Below are positions 8,171 through 15,763 of a stretch of DNA of 27,915 nucleotides, piece after piece. Position numbers and translations under genes: made by a program. This stretch comes from Elusimicrobiota bacterium. Lineage in GTDB: Bacteria > Elusimicrobiota > UBA8919. Each line of letters opens with the position of its first letter. Within the stretch, counting starts at the first letter, position 1. The stretch covers positions 360-28,274 of the forward strand of contig DMMW01000077.1 of NCBI GenBank assembly GCA_003452965.1. Direction: 5' to 3'. The notes beneath the pieces are model-generated. The model searched no databases, was not told the DNA's origin, and saw only the letters and a list, made by a program, of their open reading frames with translations.

Positions 8171-8934
8171 ATAAAAATTAATCCTAAAATGCCTACTAAC
8201 CAAAGGTAATATGAAAAATTATGTAATTTTTTTGATACTACGATTTTTGATAAAACATATAAAGCTAATATTCCGGAAAAAAAGGCTATAATTCCTCCGA
8301 GAAAATATTGAGATGTTATTTTAACCTTTTCCATTTCCAAGATGCCTGCACCTAAAACCGCAGGTATTGATAAAAGCATAGAGTATTTGAAAGCCCATTC
8401 CTTTTTCAAACCCAGAAGTAGCGCCATAGATATAGTTGCGCCGGAGCGAGAAATCCCCGGCATTATTGCTATACCTTGTGCCAATCCTATCAGCAAGTAA
8501 TCGAGCATTTTTGTCGATGTATAATTTTTATTAAAAATATCCGATTTTGAAAATTTTTCCGAAAACCACAAAATCAAACCTGTGCATATTAACATTACCG
8601 AAACAATTCCCGGTTGTCCAAACTTTGCTTCAAAAAAATCTTTAAATATAAAACCTATAACTGCGGTGGGAATAGAACCGATTATTATGCCCAAAACCAT
8701 TTTTTTGCCGATTGTGCTTTTGCCGAATAAACCTTTGATTAATTCAATTACATCTTTTCTGAAAAATATTATAATAGCAAAAACCGTTGCAAAGTGCAAA
8801 AAAACATCAAATTCAATCTGATTACCTACATTTAATATTTTTTGAAAGATTACCAAATGACCACTTGAGGAAATAGGAAGAAACTCAGTTATGCCCTGGA
8901 TAAGTCCGAGTAAAAAAGATTCATAAAACATCAT
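8167..8934 (-). CDS. uppP: Undecaprenyl-diphosphatase UppP/BacA
   Basis: UppP dephosphorylates undecaprenyl diphosphate at the inner membrane to recycle the lipid carrier of peptidoglycan and other glycans; high levels give bacitracin tolerance. The catalytic motifs GITEFLPISSSGHL near the N-terminus and PGISRSGATIS in the second half are intact, and the polytopic hydrophobic pattern and length (about 255 residues) match the family. Two adjacent ATGs at 8934 and 8931 fit the family N-terminus (MFYESFLLGLIQG). An ATG at 8973 would begin next to a hairpin arm and add unrelated residues, so it was not used. The stop overlaps ftsK as ATGA. The leader upstream holds two small hairpins. Confidence 0.93.
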   Translation of the reverse strand: MMFYESFLLGLIQGITEFLPISSSGHLVIFQKILNVGNQIEFDVFLHFATVFAIIIFFRKDVIELIKGLFGKSTIGKKMVLGIIIGSIPTAVIGFIFKDFFEAKFGQPGIVSVMLICTGLILWFSEKFSKSDIFNKNYTSTKMLDYLLIGLAQGIAIMPGISRSGATISMALLLGLKKEWAFKYSMLLSIPAVLGAGILEMEKVKITSQYFLGGIIAFFSGILALYVLSKIVVSKKLHNFSYYLWLVGILGLIFI

Positions 8935-8950
8935 TAAAATTTTAGTAAAT

Positions 8951-8995
8951 GTGGAATGTTTATTCCACAACATTTTCTAACGGGATTTATCCCGC
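8951..8995. repeat. Two small palindromes in uppP leader
   Basis: GTGGAAT (8951-8957) and ATTCCAC (8962-8968) form a perfect 7-bp stem with a 4-base loop. CGGGA (8981-8985) and TCCCG (8990-8994) form a second short stem. Both lie immediately upstream of the uppP start on the minus strand. No T-run follows them in the minus direction, so their role is unknown; a structured leader or REP-like repeat is possible. Confidence 0.6.
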
Positions 8996-9073
8996 TAAAA
9001 TTTAATTATTAGCAAACTTAATTTTAAATTCTCACTGAATTCTGCTTGCAATAATTATTTTATGCTATGGATT

Positions 9074-9274
9074 TTATTTCTTTGAAGATATTTTATATCC
9101 TTTTGCATATTCAACAATATTTACTTGGTTTTCTCTCGCAAGCCAGCCAATACCCATATACAAAACAGTATTTGTTATTCCTAATGCCGATTTAAGCTTT
9201 AATGCCGTAACTTCTCCGTTTTTATCCAAATACTTCCAAATCTTTCCTGCGGTGAAACCAATTTCCGTCATCAT
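9074..9274 (-). CDS. DUF2582 winged-helix protein
   Basis: The product is a small protein of about 66 residues matching the DUF2582 winged helix-turn-helix family, with the pattern TEIGFTAGKIWKYLDKNGEV, then LKSALGITNTVLYMGIGWLARENQ and a basic wing ending YKISSKK. Related proteins are small predicted DNA-binding proteins whose regulatory targets are unknown. The start at 9274 is supported by a strong GAAGGAGG ribosome binding site at 9285-9292, about 10 bases upstream. A longer frame beginning at 9352 would overlap accB and lacks family similarity. It lies 25 bases after the accB stop in the rpsO-pnp-accB unit. A regulatory role is inferred from the fold only. Confidence 0.8.
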   Translation of the reverse strand: MMTEIGFTAGKIWKYLDKNGEVTALKLKSALGITNTVLYMGIGWLARENQVNIVEYAKGYKISSKK

Positions 9275-9299
9275 AAAACCAATTCCTCCTTCTAACCTT

Positions 9300-9809
9300 C
9301 TATATCGGCTTAACCAAAAAAAGAACCTCACCTGTAGAAACGGGTTTGGCATTGACAGCCAATATTTTTAATATTTTGCATTTTGTATCGGCCTTTATTT
9401 CATTCATTACTTTCATTGCTTCAATTATGCACACAGTTTTCCCTTCTTCAACCGTATCTCCGACATTTACATACGGTGGTTCACCATGCTTAGGCGTAGC
9501 ATAAAAAGTACCTGAAAGCGGCGTCCTTATGCTTATAGCATCTCGGATAACCTCTTCTTTTTTCTCTTCTTCTTTATTCCTTTCCTTTATAAAATAATTA
9601 GCGGAAGAAACGGCAATATTTTTACGCTTTAATTTAAATTTTGTATCATCAGAAACATATTCAATCTCTAAAAGCCCTTCCGCCTTCATAAAGTTATATG
9701 CGGAAAGAATTTCTTCAATTTCTTTTATTTTTTTTCCATTTCTTTCATTGCTTGTTTTCTGGAAAGATTGATTCTGCCCTGCTTGTCTACTTCCATTACT
9801 TTCACCCAT
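9300..9809 (-). CDS. accB: Biotin carboxyl carrier protein of acetyl-CoA carboxylase
   Basis: AccB carries biotin between the carboxylase and carboxyltransferase parts of acetyl-CoA carboxylase in fatty-acid synthesis. The C-terminal biotinyl domain has the EAMKVMNEI motif with Lys133 as the biotinylation site, preceded by IRTPLSGTFYATPKHGEPPYVNVGD. The N-terminal part (from about residue 28) matches the usual AccB helix and strand, then a short charged linker. The start is uncertain: the ATG at 9809 has a possible AGGTG site but lies 85 bases inside pnp and adds about 27 residues that do not look like AccB. Family-like sequence begins at an ATA codon (9726-9728) next to the pnp stop. accC is not adjacent here. 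Confidence 0.9.
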   Translation of the reverse strand: MGESNGSRQAGQNQSFQKTSNERNGKKIKEIEEILSAYNFMKAEGLLEIEYVSDDTKFKLKRKNIAVSSANYFIKERNKEEEKKEEVIRDAISIRTPLSGTFYATPKHGEPPYVNVGDTVEEGKTVCIIEAMKVMNEIKADTKCKILKILAVNAKPVSTGEVLFLVKPI

Positions 9810-11791
9810 ATTTCATCACCTAATTTTAATACATCCTCAACTTTTTCAACTCTTTTTTCTTCTATCTGGGAAATATGAACTAACCCGTCCTTGTTTGGCA
9901 AAACTTCAACAAATGCTCCGAAGTTTGTAATTGAAACAACTTTGCCTTTATATATTTTACCGACTTCGACATCGGCAGTAATGTCTTCTATCCTTTGTTT
10001 TGCCATATTCAGCGATTCGCTGTTTACTGCAGATATAGTTATCTTACCGTCATCCTCAATATTAATTTCAGCACCTGTATCCTGAATTATTTTTCTTATA
10101 ATTTTACCGCCTGAACCAATAACGTCTTTTATCTTTGCAACATCAATCATTATTGTAATCATTTTAGGTGCATATTCAGAAAGCGCACTCTTGGATTGAG
10201 ATATTGTTTTGTCCATAATATCAAGAATTTTTAATCTTGCTATTTTTGCTTTTTCAAGCCCTTCTTCTAAAATATTCATTTTGACCGAATCTATTTTAAT
10301 GTCCATCTGTATTCCGGTTATACCTACCCTTGTCCCTGCAACTTTAAAATCCATATCACCGTAATGGTCTTCGAGTCCCTGTATATCCGTCAGAATAACA
10401 TATTTATCACCTTCGGTCATCAATCCCATTGCTATTCCGGCCACTCCGGATTTAATCGGGATACCAGCATCCATTAAAGCAAGTGAACCGCCGCATACCG
10501 TAGCCATGGAAGAAGAACCGTTAGATTCAAGAATATCCGAAACAATTCTTATTGCATAAGGAAAATTTTCTTCGGAAGGTAAAACCTTTTCTAGTGATTT
10601 TTCCGCAAGAGCTCCGTGTCCTATTTCGCGTCTTCCGGGACCTCTCTCGGGTTTTACTTCACCGACTGCAAATGAAGGAAAATTATAATGAAGCATAAAT
10701 CTTTTTTTATATTCACCCTCAAGTTCATCCATTATCTGCATATCCTGCGGTGTGCCAAGCGTTGTGGTTGCAAGCGCTTGTGTCTGGCCGCGTGTAAAAA
10801 CTGCTGAACCGTGTGTGCGCGGTAGAACCCCTATTTTACAATCTATGTTTCTTATCTCGTCGGGTTTACGACCGTCAGATCTAACCCCGAGATTTACTAT
10901 CATATTACGTGCTTCTTTTTGGATTAATTCTTCTATGACGTTTTCAACATCATTTTCTTTTTCCGGAAAATTCAACTTTGCCTGAACCATTATTTCATTT
11001 ATTTTTAATTCTCTTTCTTTTCTTTCGTGAATTCTCACTGCATCATTAATTTTTTCTTTATAATTTTTTGTTATTTCGTTTTTAACGGTTTCATCAATAA
11101 TGGGTGCCTTAAATGCTGCCTTATTAGGATTTATAAACTCTTTCTGCTTATTAATTAACTCGGGTATGAAACCGAGTCCAAATTTTATAGCATCTATTAT
11201 TGTTTTTTCGTCAATTTCGTTTGGTCCGCCTTCCAGCATTACTATACCTTTTTCAGTTGCAGATATGAATAAATCTACGTCTGATTTTTCCCTGTCTGAA
11301 AATGTTGGATTTATAACAAACTTTCCATCTATTCTTCCGACTCTTACTGCTGCAACCGGTATAAAATACGGTACACCCGATTGAAGAAGTGCGGCAGAAA
11401 CACCGATTACCGATAAAACATCGGAATCATTTTGTATATCCGAAGATAAAAGCGTAACACCAACCTGTGTTTCACAGAAATAATTTTCTGGAAAAAGCGG
11501 TCTTATTGTCCTATCTACCATTCTTGAGGTTAATATTTCTTTTTCTCTCGGCCTTCCCTCTCTTTTAAAAAAACCACCGGGAATCTTTCCCGCTGCATAT
11601 GTTCTCTCGCGATAGTCAACCGTAAGCGGAAGAAAATACTTAGGTTCCTGCGGAGTTAAATTTGCATTTGCAGTAGCCAAAATAACTGTTTCACCGTATT
11701 GAACTGTTACGGCACCAGACGATTGTTTTGCTAATTCCCCTGTCTTTATAATCAGCGGCTTACCTTCTATGTCGATTCTAATTTCATTCAT
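9725..11791 (-). CDS. pnp: Polyribonucleotide nucleotidyltransferase (PNPase)
   Basis: PNPase degrades RNA 3' to 5' by phosphorolysis and can add 3' tails. The 688-residue protein has two RNase PH domains (about 10-215 and 315-530; conserved phrases KIPGGFFKREGRP and MHYNFPSFAVGE), a helical linker, a KH domain with VIGSGGKIIRKI and an S1 domain beginning GKIYKGKVVSITNFGAFVE. Length and domain order are normal; the C-terminal tail after S1 is very short. The gene begins 3 bases after the rpsO stop, the classical rpsO-pnp arrangement, and shares its promoter. Its 3' end overlaps the longest possible accB frame by 85 bases. In E. coli this operon is autoregulated through the leader; no such element was identified here. 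Confidence 0.97.
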   Translation of the reverse strand: MNEIRIDIEGKPLIIKTGELAKQSSGAVTVQYGETVILATANANLTPQEPKYFLPLTVDYRERTYAAGKIPGGFFKREGRPREKEILTSRMVDRTIRPLFPENYFCETQVGVTLLSSDIQNDSDVLSVIGVSAALLQSGVPYFIPVAAVRVGRIDGKFVINPTFSDREKSDVDLFISATEKGIVMLEGGPNEIDEKTIIDAIKFGLGFIPELINKQKEFINPNKAAFKAPIIDETVKNEITKNYKEKINDAVRIHERKERELKINEIMVQAKLNFPEKENDVENVIEELIQKEARNMIVNLGVRSDGRKPDEIRNIDCKIGVLPRTHGSAVFTRGQTQALATTTLGTPQDMQIMDELEGEYKKRFMLHYNFPSFAVGEVKPERGPGRREIGHGALAEKSLEKVLPSEENFPYAIRIVSDILESNGSSSMATVCGGSLALMDAGIPIKSGVAGIAMGLMTEGDKYVILTDIQGLEDHYGDMDFKVAGTRVGITGIQMDIKIDSVKMNILEEGLEKAKIARLKILDIMDKTISQSKSALSEYAPKMITIMIDVAKIKDVIGSGGKIIRKIIQDTGAEINIEDDGKITISAVNSESLNMAKQRIEDITADVEVGKIYKGKVVSITNFGAFVEVLPNKDGLVHISQIEEKRVEKVEDVLKLGDEIWVKVMEVDKQGRINLSRKQAMKEMEKK

Positions 11792-11794
11792 TTT

Positions 11795-12064
11795 TTACTT
11801 TCTTATATCCAGCTTTCCTATAATTTCAGAATAGCTCTTTGGATTTTTCTCCTTTAAATAATTTAGAAGTTGTCTTCTTTTACTTACAAGTCTAAGAAGT
11901 CCTCTTCTTGAAGCATGGTCCTTAGGATACTTTTTAAAATGCTCCTCGCTTAGCTGGTTTATCCTTTCAGTCATTATAGCTATTTGCACGTTCGGCGAGC
12001 CTGTGTCTGTTGAGTGAACCTTGAATGATTCTATGATTTTCTTCTTTCTCGGTTTTTCAAGCAT
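11795..12064 (-). CDS. rpsO: 30S ribosomal protein S15
   Basis: S15 is a primary binding protein of the 16S rRNA central domain and forms a bridge to the large subunit. The 89-residue length is exactly that of the family, and the signatures HSTDTGSPNVQIAIMTERI, HFKKYPKDHASRRGLLRLVSKRR and LLNYLKEKNP are all present. A strong AAGGGGG ribosome binding site precedes the ATG. It is the first gene of the rpsO-pnp-accB unit and lies about 100 bases downstream of a consensus promoter. Autoregulation by S15 binding its own leader is known in several bacteria but was not demonstrable here. Confidence 0.97.
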   Translation of the reverse strand: MLEKPRKKKIIESFKVHSTDTGSPNVQIAIMTERINQLSEEHFKKYPKDHASRRGLLRLVSKRRQLLNYLKEKNPKSYSEIIGKLDIRK

Positions 12065-12171
12065 AATTTTTCCCCCTTAAATTATTTTGTTATTATACTA
12101 AACATAAAAACATAAATCAAGATAATTTTTCTGGTTTAATAGAAAAATAACTCAATCAATTAATTGGATAA

Positions 12172-12199
12172 ATTATACCATATTTAGAATTTATGTCAA
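12172..12199 (-). promoter_or_regulatory. Consensus sigma-70 promoter of rpsO operon
   Basis: On the minus strand a perfect TTGACA (-35, 12194-12199) is followed after 16 bases by a perfect TATAAT (-10, 12172-12177), with a TG dinucleotide one base before the -10 (extended -10). Transcription would start near 12165, giving a leader of about 100 bases before rpsO. Confidence 0.85.
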
Positions 12200-12297
12200 C
12201 AATTATCTGTTATCTTTAGAGTAACCTATGTCATAATTGTGTAGGAATTATAATGTTCAAATCAAAATTCATTCAGAATTAGTAGTTTAAAGGTAAG

Positions 12298-12337
12298 TGC
12301 CTTGCCTGATACTTAATTCAAGCGGGCAGGCAAGGCA
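12298..12337. repeat. 11-bp perfect inverted repeat
   Basis: TGCCTTGCCTG (12298-12308) pairs perfectly with CAGGCAAGGCA (12327-12337) around an 18-base loop. It lies between the decayed pyk region and the rpsO promoter and is GC-richer than the DNA around it. No T-run follows, so a REP-like insertion is as likely as a transcript end structure. Confidence 0.65.
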
Positions 12338-12363
12338 GTTCGGAAGTTATTCGGGAGTTGATA

Positions 12364-12633
12364 TTAAAGGTAATTTGGGATTGCTTCTGTTCTCCATTTT
12401 TTTATTAAAATAATTAAGAATCGTTTTGCCATCATCATAATTGTATTTCCAACACTTGCGTCATGCATCGCATCAAGTAGCTGAATCAGCTGTCTATCCA
12501 AAACCTTTTTCTTACATTGTACAAAACACATGAAGGTATCTTTTCCTTAGATGTATAGAATCGAAATTTTTTATTAATGCATTTAATAACGATATTATTA
12601 CTGCATCGTCAAGAGCGATTAAACCTTCGGCAT
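12364..12633 (-). other. Decayed or unexplained coding-like stretch
   Basis: The 680 bases between rpsO and the M50 gene hold no intact gene beyond the pyk fragment. Downstream of the pyk stop there are two short open frames with protein-like composition. One runs from 12640 to 12512 (42 residues, including IDAEGLIALDDAVIISLLNA), in a different frame from pyk. The other is an ATG-started frame at 12531-12364 of 55 residues (including LIQLLDAMHDASVGNT). I recognise neither. Their shifted frames suggest a pseudogene or fragments joined by deletion rather than functional small proteins. Confidence 0.35.
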
Positions 12634-12750
12634 CTATCCATTGCGTACTATAGACATTCCATTTTTAATCATCTCTTTAAGTACATAAGACGCCCTTGAT
12701 GAAGGTCTAATAGTACATACAATTTTTGTTTTATTTAAAGGTAATTTCAT
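12634..12750 (-). pseudogene. pyk: Pyruvate kinase 5' fragment
   Basis: An ATG at 12750 overlaps the stop of the M50 protease gene as ATGA and opens a 38-codon frame ending at TAG (12634-12636). The translation contains NKTKIVCTIRPSSRASYVLK and EMIKNGMSIVR, which matches the N-terminal strand of pyruvate kinase (typically KTKIVCTIGPAS..., then GMNVARLNFSHG). The frame breaks exactly where LNFSHG should follow, and no later pyruvate kinase motif is found in the next 330 bases. The normally glycine position in CTIGP is Arg here, consistent with decay. It was probably the last gene of an operon with sodC and the protease. Confidence 0.65.
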
Positions 12751-13889
12751 TCTTCGTAATTTGCACCTTCAAGAGCTAATTTTGCAGAAAAAAACTGAAA
12801 CATGTCTTTCAGAGTAATTGCACCAATCAACCGATCATTCTCAATCACCATAAGTCGGGTATTATTGGTCCTATTCATTTTTAGAAACGCTTTCATAGCA
12901 TCAGTATCAGAAGTTACGGTATTATCGGTTGAACATTGTTTCACAACACTTTGAACAGTTTGTCTATCCCAATCCTCTCGTGATACATTCTTTATTTCAT
13001 CGGAACCAACACAACCAATGAGTTTATCTTCATTTACTATAGGAAATGTCGGATAATGATATCTATAAATATAATTATTAACAAATGCCGTTAGTGAAGT
13101 ATCAGGGGGAACAGTTATCGGATTTGTCTTCATAAAACGTTTTACAGATTCACCTTGTAAAACTTTTTTCAGTAAAAGCTGTTGATACGACATCTTTGCA
13201 GCATTGCGAAGGAACATTCCAATAAGAAAAAACCATATGCCACTGATGAAAGAACCAATTAAAACAAATACTACTCCAAGAAGAATTAAAAACATTCCGA
13301 AAGCAGAACCAATCCATGAAGAAATATGTGTAGCCCAAAAAATATTATTTTTCAACTGCCATAGTATTGAACGCAAAACTCTACCTCCATCAAGCGGAAA
13401 TGCAGGTACCAAATTAAAAAATGCAAGAATAAAATTGATCCAACTAATATATGCAAAAACACCGAATACCGATACAGGCCAATTATTTGTACGCATTAAA
13501 TAAGAGACTCCAAAAAATAAAAATCCTAAAAAAATACTAGAAAAAGGACCCATAAAAGCTATAAAAAATTCTGCTTTTGCACTTGGTGGTTCATCTTCTA
13601 ATTCTGAAATACCACCAAAAATAAAAAGTGTAATCCCATGTATAGGCAAACCATATCTTCTCGCTACTAAAGAATGAAACAGTTCATGAAAAACAATAGA
13701 AGCAAATAGTCCTAAAGCGCCTATAATTCCCATCCACCAATAGGTTCCTTTCGAAAGCCCCGAATAACGATAAGGGAAAAAACCCAATGCTAGTGTCCAT
13801 GTAACTAATACGACAATGAAAATCCAACTTGCGTCAATACGAACCTCAAATCCAAATAACTTAAAAACTGTAATTCCTTTTCCAAACAT
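12747..13889 (-). CDS. M50 site-2-type metalloprotease with CBS pair
   Basis: This 380-residue membrane protein belongs to peptidase family M50 (S2P-like, CBS-containing group). The zinc motif is HELFH at residues 68-72, and the third ligand lies in FNLVPAFPLDGGRVLRS (Asp167). About six hydrophobic segments fill residues 15-230. The C-terminal third (about 245-375) holds two CBS motifs, with TNPITVPPDTSL and LIGCVGSDE in the first and LIGAITLKDMFQF in the second; such pairs bind adenosine nucleotides and are thought to gate the protease. The substrate is unknown. A GAGGGG site precedes the ATG. It begins 30 bases after sodC, and its stop overlaps the pyk remnant, so it sits in the middle of an old operon. 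SpoIVFB-like and stress-response roles are both possible. Confidence 0.9.
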   Translation of the reverse strand: MFGKGITVFKLFGFEVRIDASWIFIVVLVTWTLALGFFPYRYSGLSKGTYWWMGIIGALGLFASIVFHELFHSLVARRYGLPIHGITLFIFGGISELEDEPPSAKAEFFIAFMGPFSSIFLGFLFFGVSYLMRTNNWPVSVFGVFAYISWINFILAFFNLVPAFPLDGGRVLRSILWQLKNNIFWATHISSWIGSAFGMFLILLGVVFVLIGSFISGIWFFLIGMFLRNAAKMSYQQLLLKKVLQGESVKRFMKTNPITVPPDTSLTAFVNNYIYRYHYPTFPIVNEDKLIGCVGSDEIKNVSREDWDRQTVQSVVKQCSTDNTVTSDTDAMKAFLKMNRTNNTRLMVIENDRLIGAITLKDMFQFFSAKLALEGANYEE

Positions 13890-13919
13890 ATCACACCCCT
13901 CATCATATCAAAAAATAAT

Positions 13920-14471
13920 CTACTCCATTTCTTCTTTTATTATTCCGCAAGCTATCCGTTTGCCTCCTTTACCCGCAGGATTTGTTAAATAATCATCCGG
14001 ATTTTCGTGAATTATCACACTGGTACCATTTTTATTTAAAAGCGAATTCTTGGCATTAAGTTTAAGCGTAACCAATCCTGTTTCAAACTCAACATATGCG
14101 GTTCCGTTTTTATTAACCTCCAGATTTGGTAGATCACCGGCATGAGGACCTTTGGGATTTAAAAATCCGTGCTCTTTATTTAAAGGATTAAAATGCCCTC
14201 CCGATGTTTGAAAATCCGGAAAATCGCATTTACCATGCTCGTGTATATGGAATGCATGTATCCCCGATTGCAGATTTTTTATGTCAACCATGATTCTGAC
14301 AGCGCTCGTTTCCTGTTTGAATAATACTACGCCGACCTTTTTTCCTAAAGGATTATAAAGGATAGCTTTTGCTTTTAATTTTGTTTGTTGTGCTTCGTAT
14401 GACTTTGAAAAAAATACAAATGAAAAAACGGTAAATAAAATTAAGAATAAAATTCGTAAAATATTTTTCAT
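13920..14471 (-). CDS. sodC: Cu-Zn superoxide dismutase, exported
   Basis: SodC dismutates superoxide in the periplasm. The protein has an N-terminal signal sequence (about residues 1-26) and the complete Cu-Zn SOD signatures: HAFHIHEHGKC with copper-ligand histidines, GGHFNPLNKEHG and NPKGPHAGDLPN with zinc ligands, SVIIHENPDDY with the last copper ligand, and GGKRIACGII with the active-site arginine and disulfide cysteine. The ATG at 14471 is preceded by GGAG at 5-base spacing; an upstream in-frame ATG at 14489 would add six residues inside the GAPDH remnant and was rejected. It starts 14 bases after the GAPDH remnant stop and is followed 30 bases later by the M50 protease. The gene implies exposure to oxygen at least at times. 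Confidence 0.93.
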   Translation of the reverse strand: MKNILRILFLILFTVFSFVFFSKSYEAQQTKLKAKAILYNPLGKKVGVVLFKQETSAVRIMVDIKNLQSGIHAFHIHEHGKCDFPDFQTSGGHFNPLNKEHGFLNPKGPHAGDLPNLEVNKNGTAYVEFETGLVTLKLNAKNSLLNKNGTSVIIHENPDDYLTNPAGKGGKRIACGIIKEEME

Positions 14472-14485
14472 ATTAACTCCGACAG

Positions 14486-14650
14486 TCACAGTCTTTCTTT
14501 AGTAATTCTTACTGCCTCTTTAATCATCTGGTTTGTATAACCCCATTCATTATCATACCATCTCATGCCTTTTACCAAATCACCGTCTATAACTTTTGTC
14601 ATTCCCAAATGCTCTCCTATTAAAGCATTTGCGGGCAAACCCAATCGTCT
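14486..14650 (-). pseudogene. gap: GAPDH 3' fragment
   Basis: A 54-codon open frame ends at TGA (14486-14488) and has a stop codon immediately upstream (14651-14653). Its translation includes LPANALIGEHLGMTKVIDGD, LVKGMRWYDNEWGYTNQMIK and a basic tail. The VIDGDLVK and WYDNEWGYTN phrases are the C-terminal signature of glyceraldehyde-3-phosphate dehydrogenase. Only about the last sixth of the enzyme is present: the nucleotide-binding domain and catalytic cysteine are missing. The 5' part appears to have been lost where the sorbosone-dehydrogenase-like gene now ends, 3 bases away. The lack of internal stops suggests the truncation is fairly recent or that the fragment was kept by chance. Confidence 0.8.
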
Positions 14651-14655
14651 TTACC

Positions 14656-15750
14656 TTATTCGGTAATATAACTTATTCTATATATCACATCTGCTTTATC
14701 ATCCGAAACAAGTAATACGCCGTCCGGCATAACTAATACATCAACAGGCCGTCCCCACACTTTTTTATTTATCAGCCAACCCTCTGCAAATGTTTCATAT
14801 TTTATTGCTTTATTATCTTTTAATTGTACTAAAGTTATTCTGTAACCTATAGGTTTTGTGCGATTCCAGGAACCATGCTCGGCTATAAATATTTGATTAT
14901 GATACTCCTGCGGGAACATATTCCCGGTATAAAACCTCATGCCGAGAGCTGCAACATGTGGGCCAAGATTCATTTCTGGCTTAATAAATCCCTCGTAAGA
15001 AAAGTTTTTAAAATCAGTATCTCGAATATTATCTCCATAACAATAAGGAAATCCGAAATTCAAACCTTTTTTGTGGGCGCGGTTTAGTTCGTCCGGCGGG
15101 ATATCATCTCCCAGCCAATCTCTTCCGTTGTCAGTAAACCATAGTTCTTTTGTTTTCGGATTCCAATCAAAACCGACGCTATTCCGTATACCGTAAGCGA
15201 ATATCTCCATTCCACTGCCGTCAATATTCATCCTCATTATAGTCGCGAAACGTTCATCTTTAGATATACAAACATTGCAAGGCGCTCCTATTGCAACATA
15301 AAGTTTTTTATCGGGACCGAAACCGATATATCTCCACCCGTGATGCGATTCTTGCGGAAGAGTATCATTTATTATTTCTGGCTCGGGAGGATTCTTTAAT
15401 CTATTTTCAATATCAGCGTATTTTAATATCCTATTTATTTCAGCAACAAAAAGCGTGCCATTATAAAATGTTATTCCGTTAGGCATATTCAAACCACGGG
15501 CAATAGTAATAACCTCTTTTTCTTTATTTATTGCATAAACCTTTCCTTCGCTGCGTGTCCCTATAAAAACAGTCCCTTTTTCTCCAAGAATTAACGAACG
15601 CGCACCTTTTAGATTACTAACAAAAACCTCTATTTTGAATCCTTCTGGCAATTTAATGCTTCTCAGTGGTAAATTAGTTTTCGCTGCAGCTGATACTTGG
15701 CAATGAATAAATATAATAGCAATCAATAAAATATTACTTTTAAATATCAT
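14656..15750 (-). CDS. Sorbosone dehydrogenase-like beta-propeller protein
   Basis: The 364-residue exported protein (signal peptide about 1-22 ending VSAAAK) matches the glucose/sorbosone dehydrogenase family of six-bladed beta-propellers. Supporting phrases are LPEGFKIEVFVSNLKGARSL, HHGWRYIGFGPDKKLYVAIG and GIRNSVGFDWNPKTKELWFT. Some members bind PQQ and oxidise sugars; many have no known activity, so the substrate and cofactor remain open. A CNVC motif follows the IGAP phrase, a feature common in this subgroup. It starts 13 bases after the type III polyketide synthase and is the last gene of that operon, so it may act on the product or be a passenger. It stops next to the truncated GAPDH fragment. 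Confidence 0.85.
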   Translation of the reverse strand: MIFKSNILLIAIIFIHCQVSAAAKTNLPLRSIKLPEGFKIEVFVSNLKGARSLILGEKGTVFIGTRSEGKVYAINKEKEVITIARGLNMPNGITFYNGTLFVAEINRILKYADIENRLKNPPEPEIINDTLPQESHHGWRYIGFGPDKKLYVAIGAPCNVCISKDERFATIMRMNIDGSGMEIFAYGIRNSVGFDWNPKTKELWFTDNGRDWLGDDIPPDELNRAHKKGLNFGFPYCYGDNIRDTDFKNFSYEGFIKPEMNLGPHVAALGMRFYTGNMFPQEYHNQIFIAEHGSWNRTKPIGYRITLVQLKDNKAIKYETFAEGWLINKKVWGRPVDVLVMPDGVLLVSDDKADVIYRISYITE

Positions 15751-15763
15751 AAAAACTTCAATT

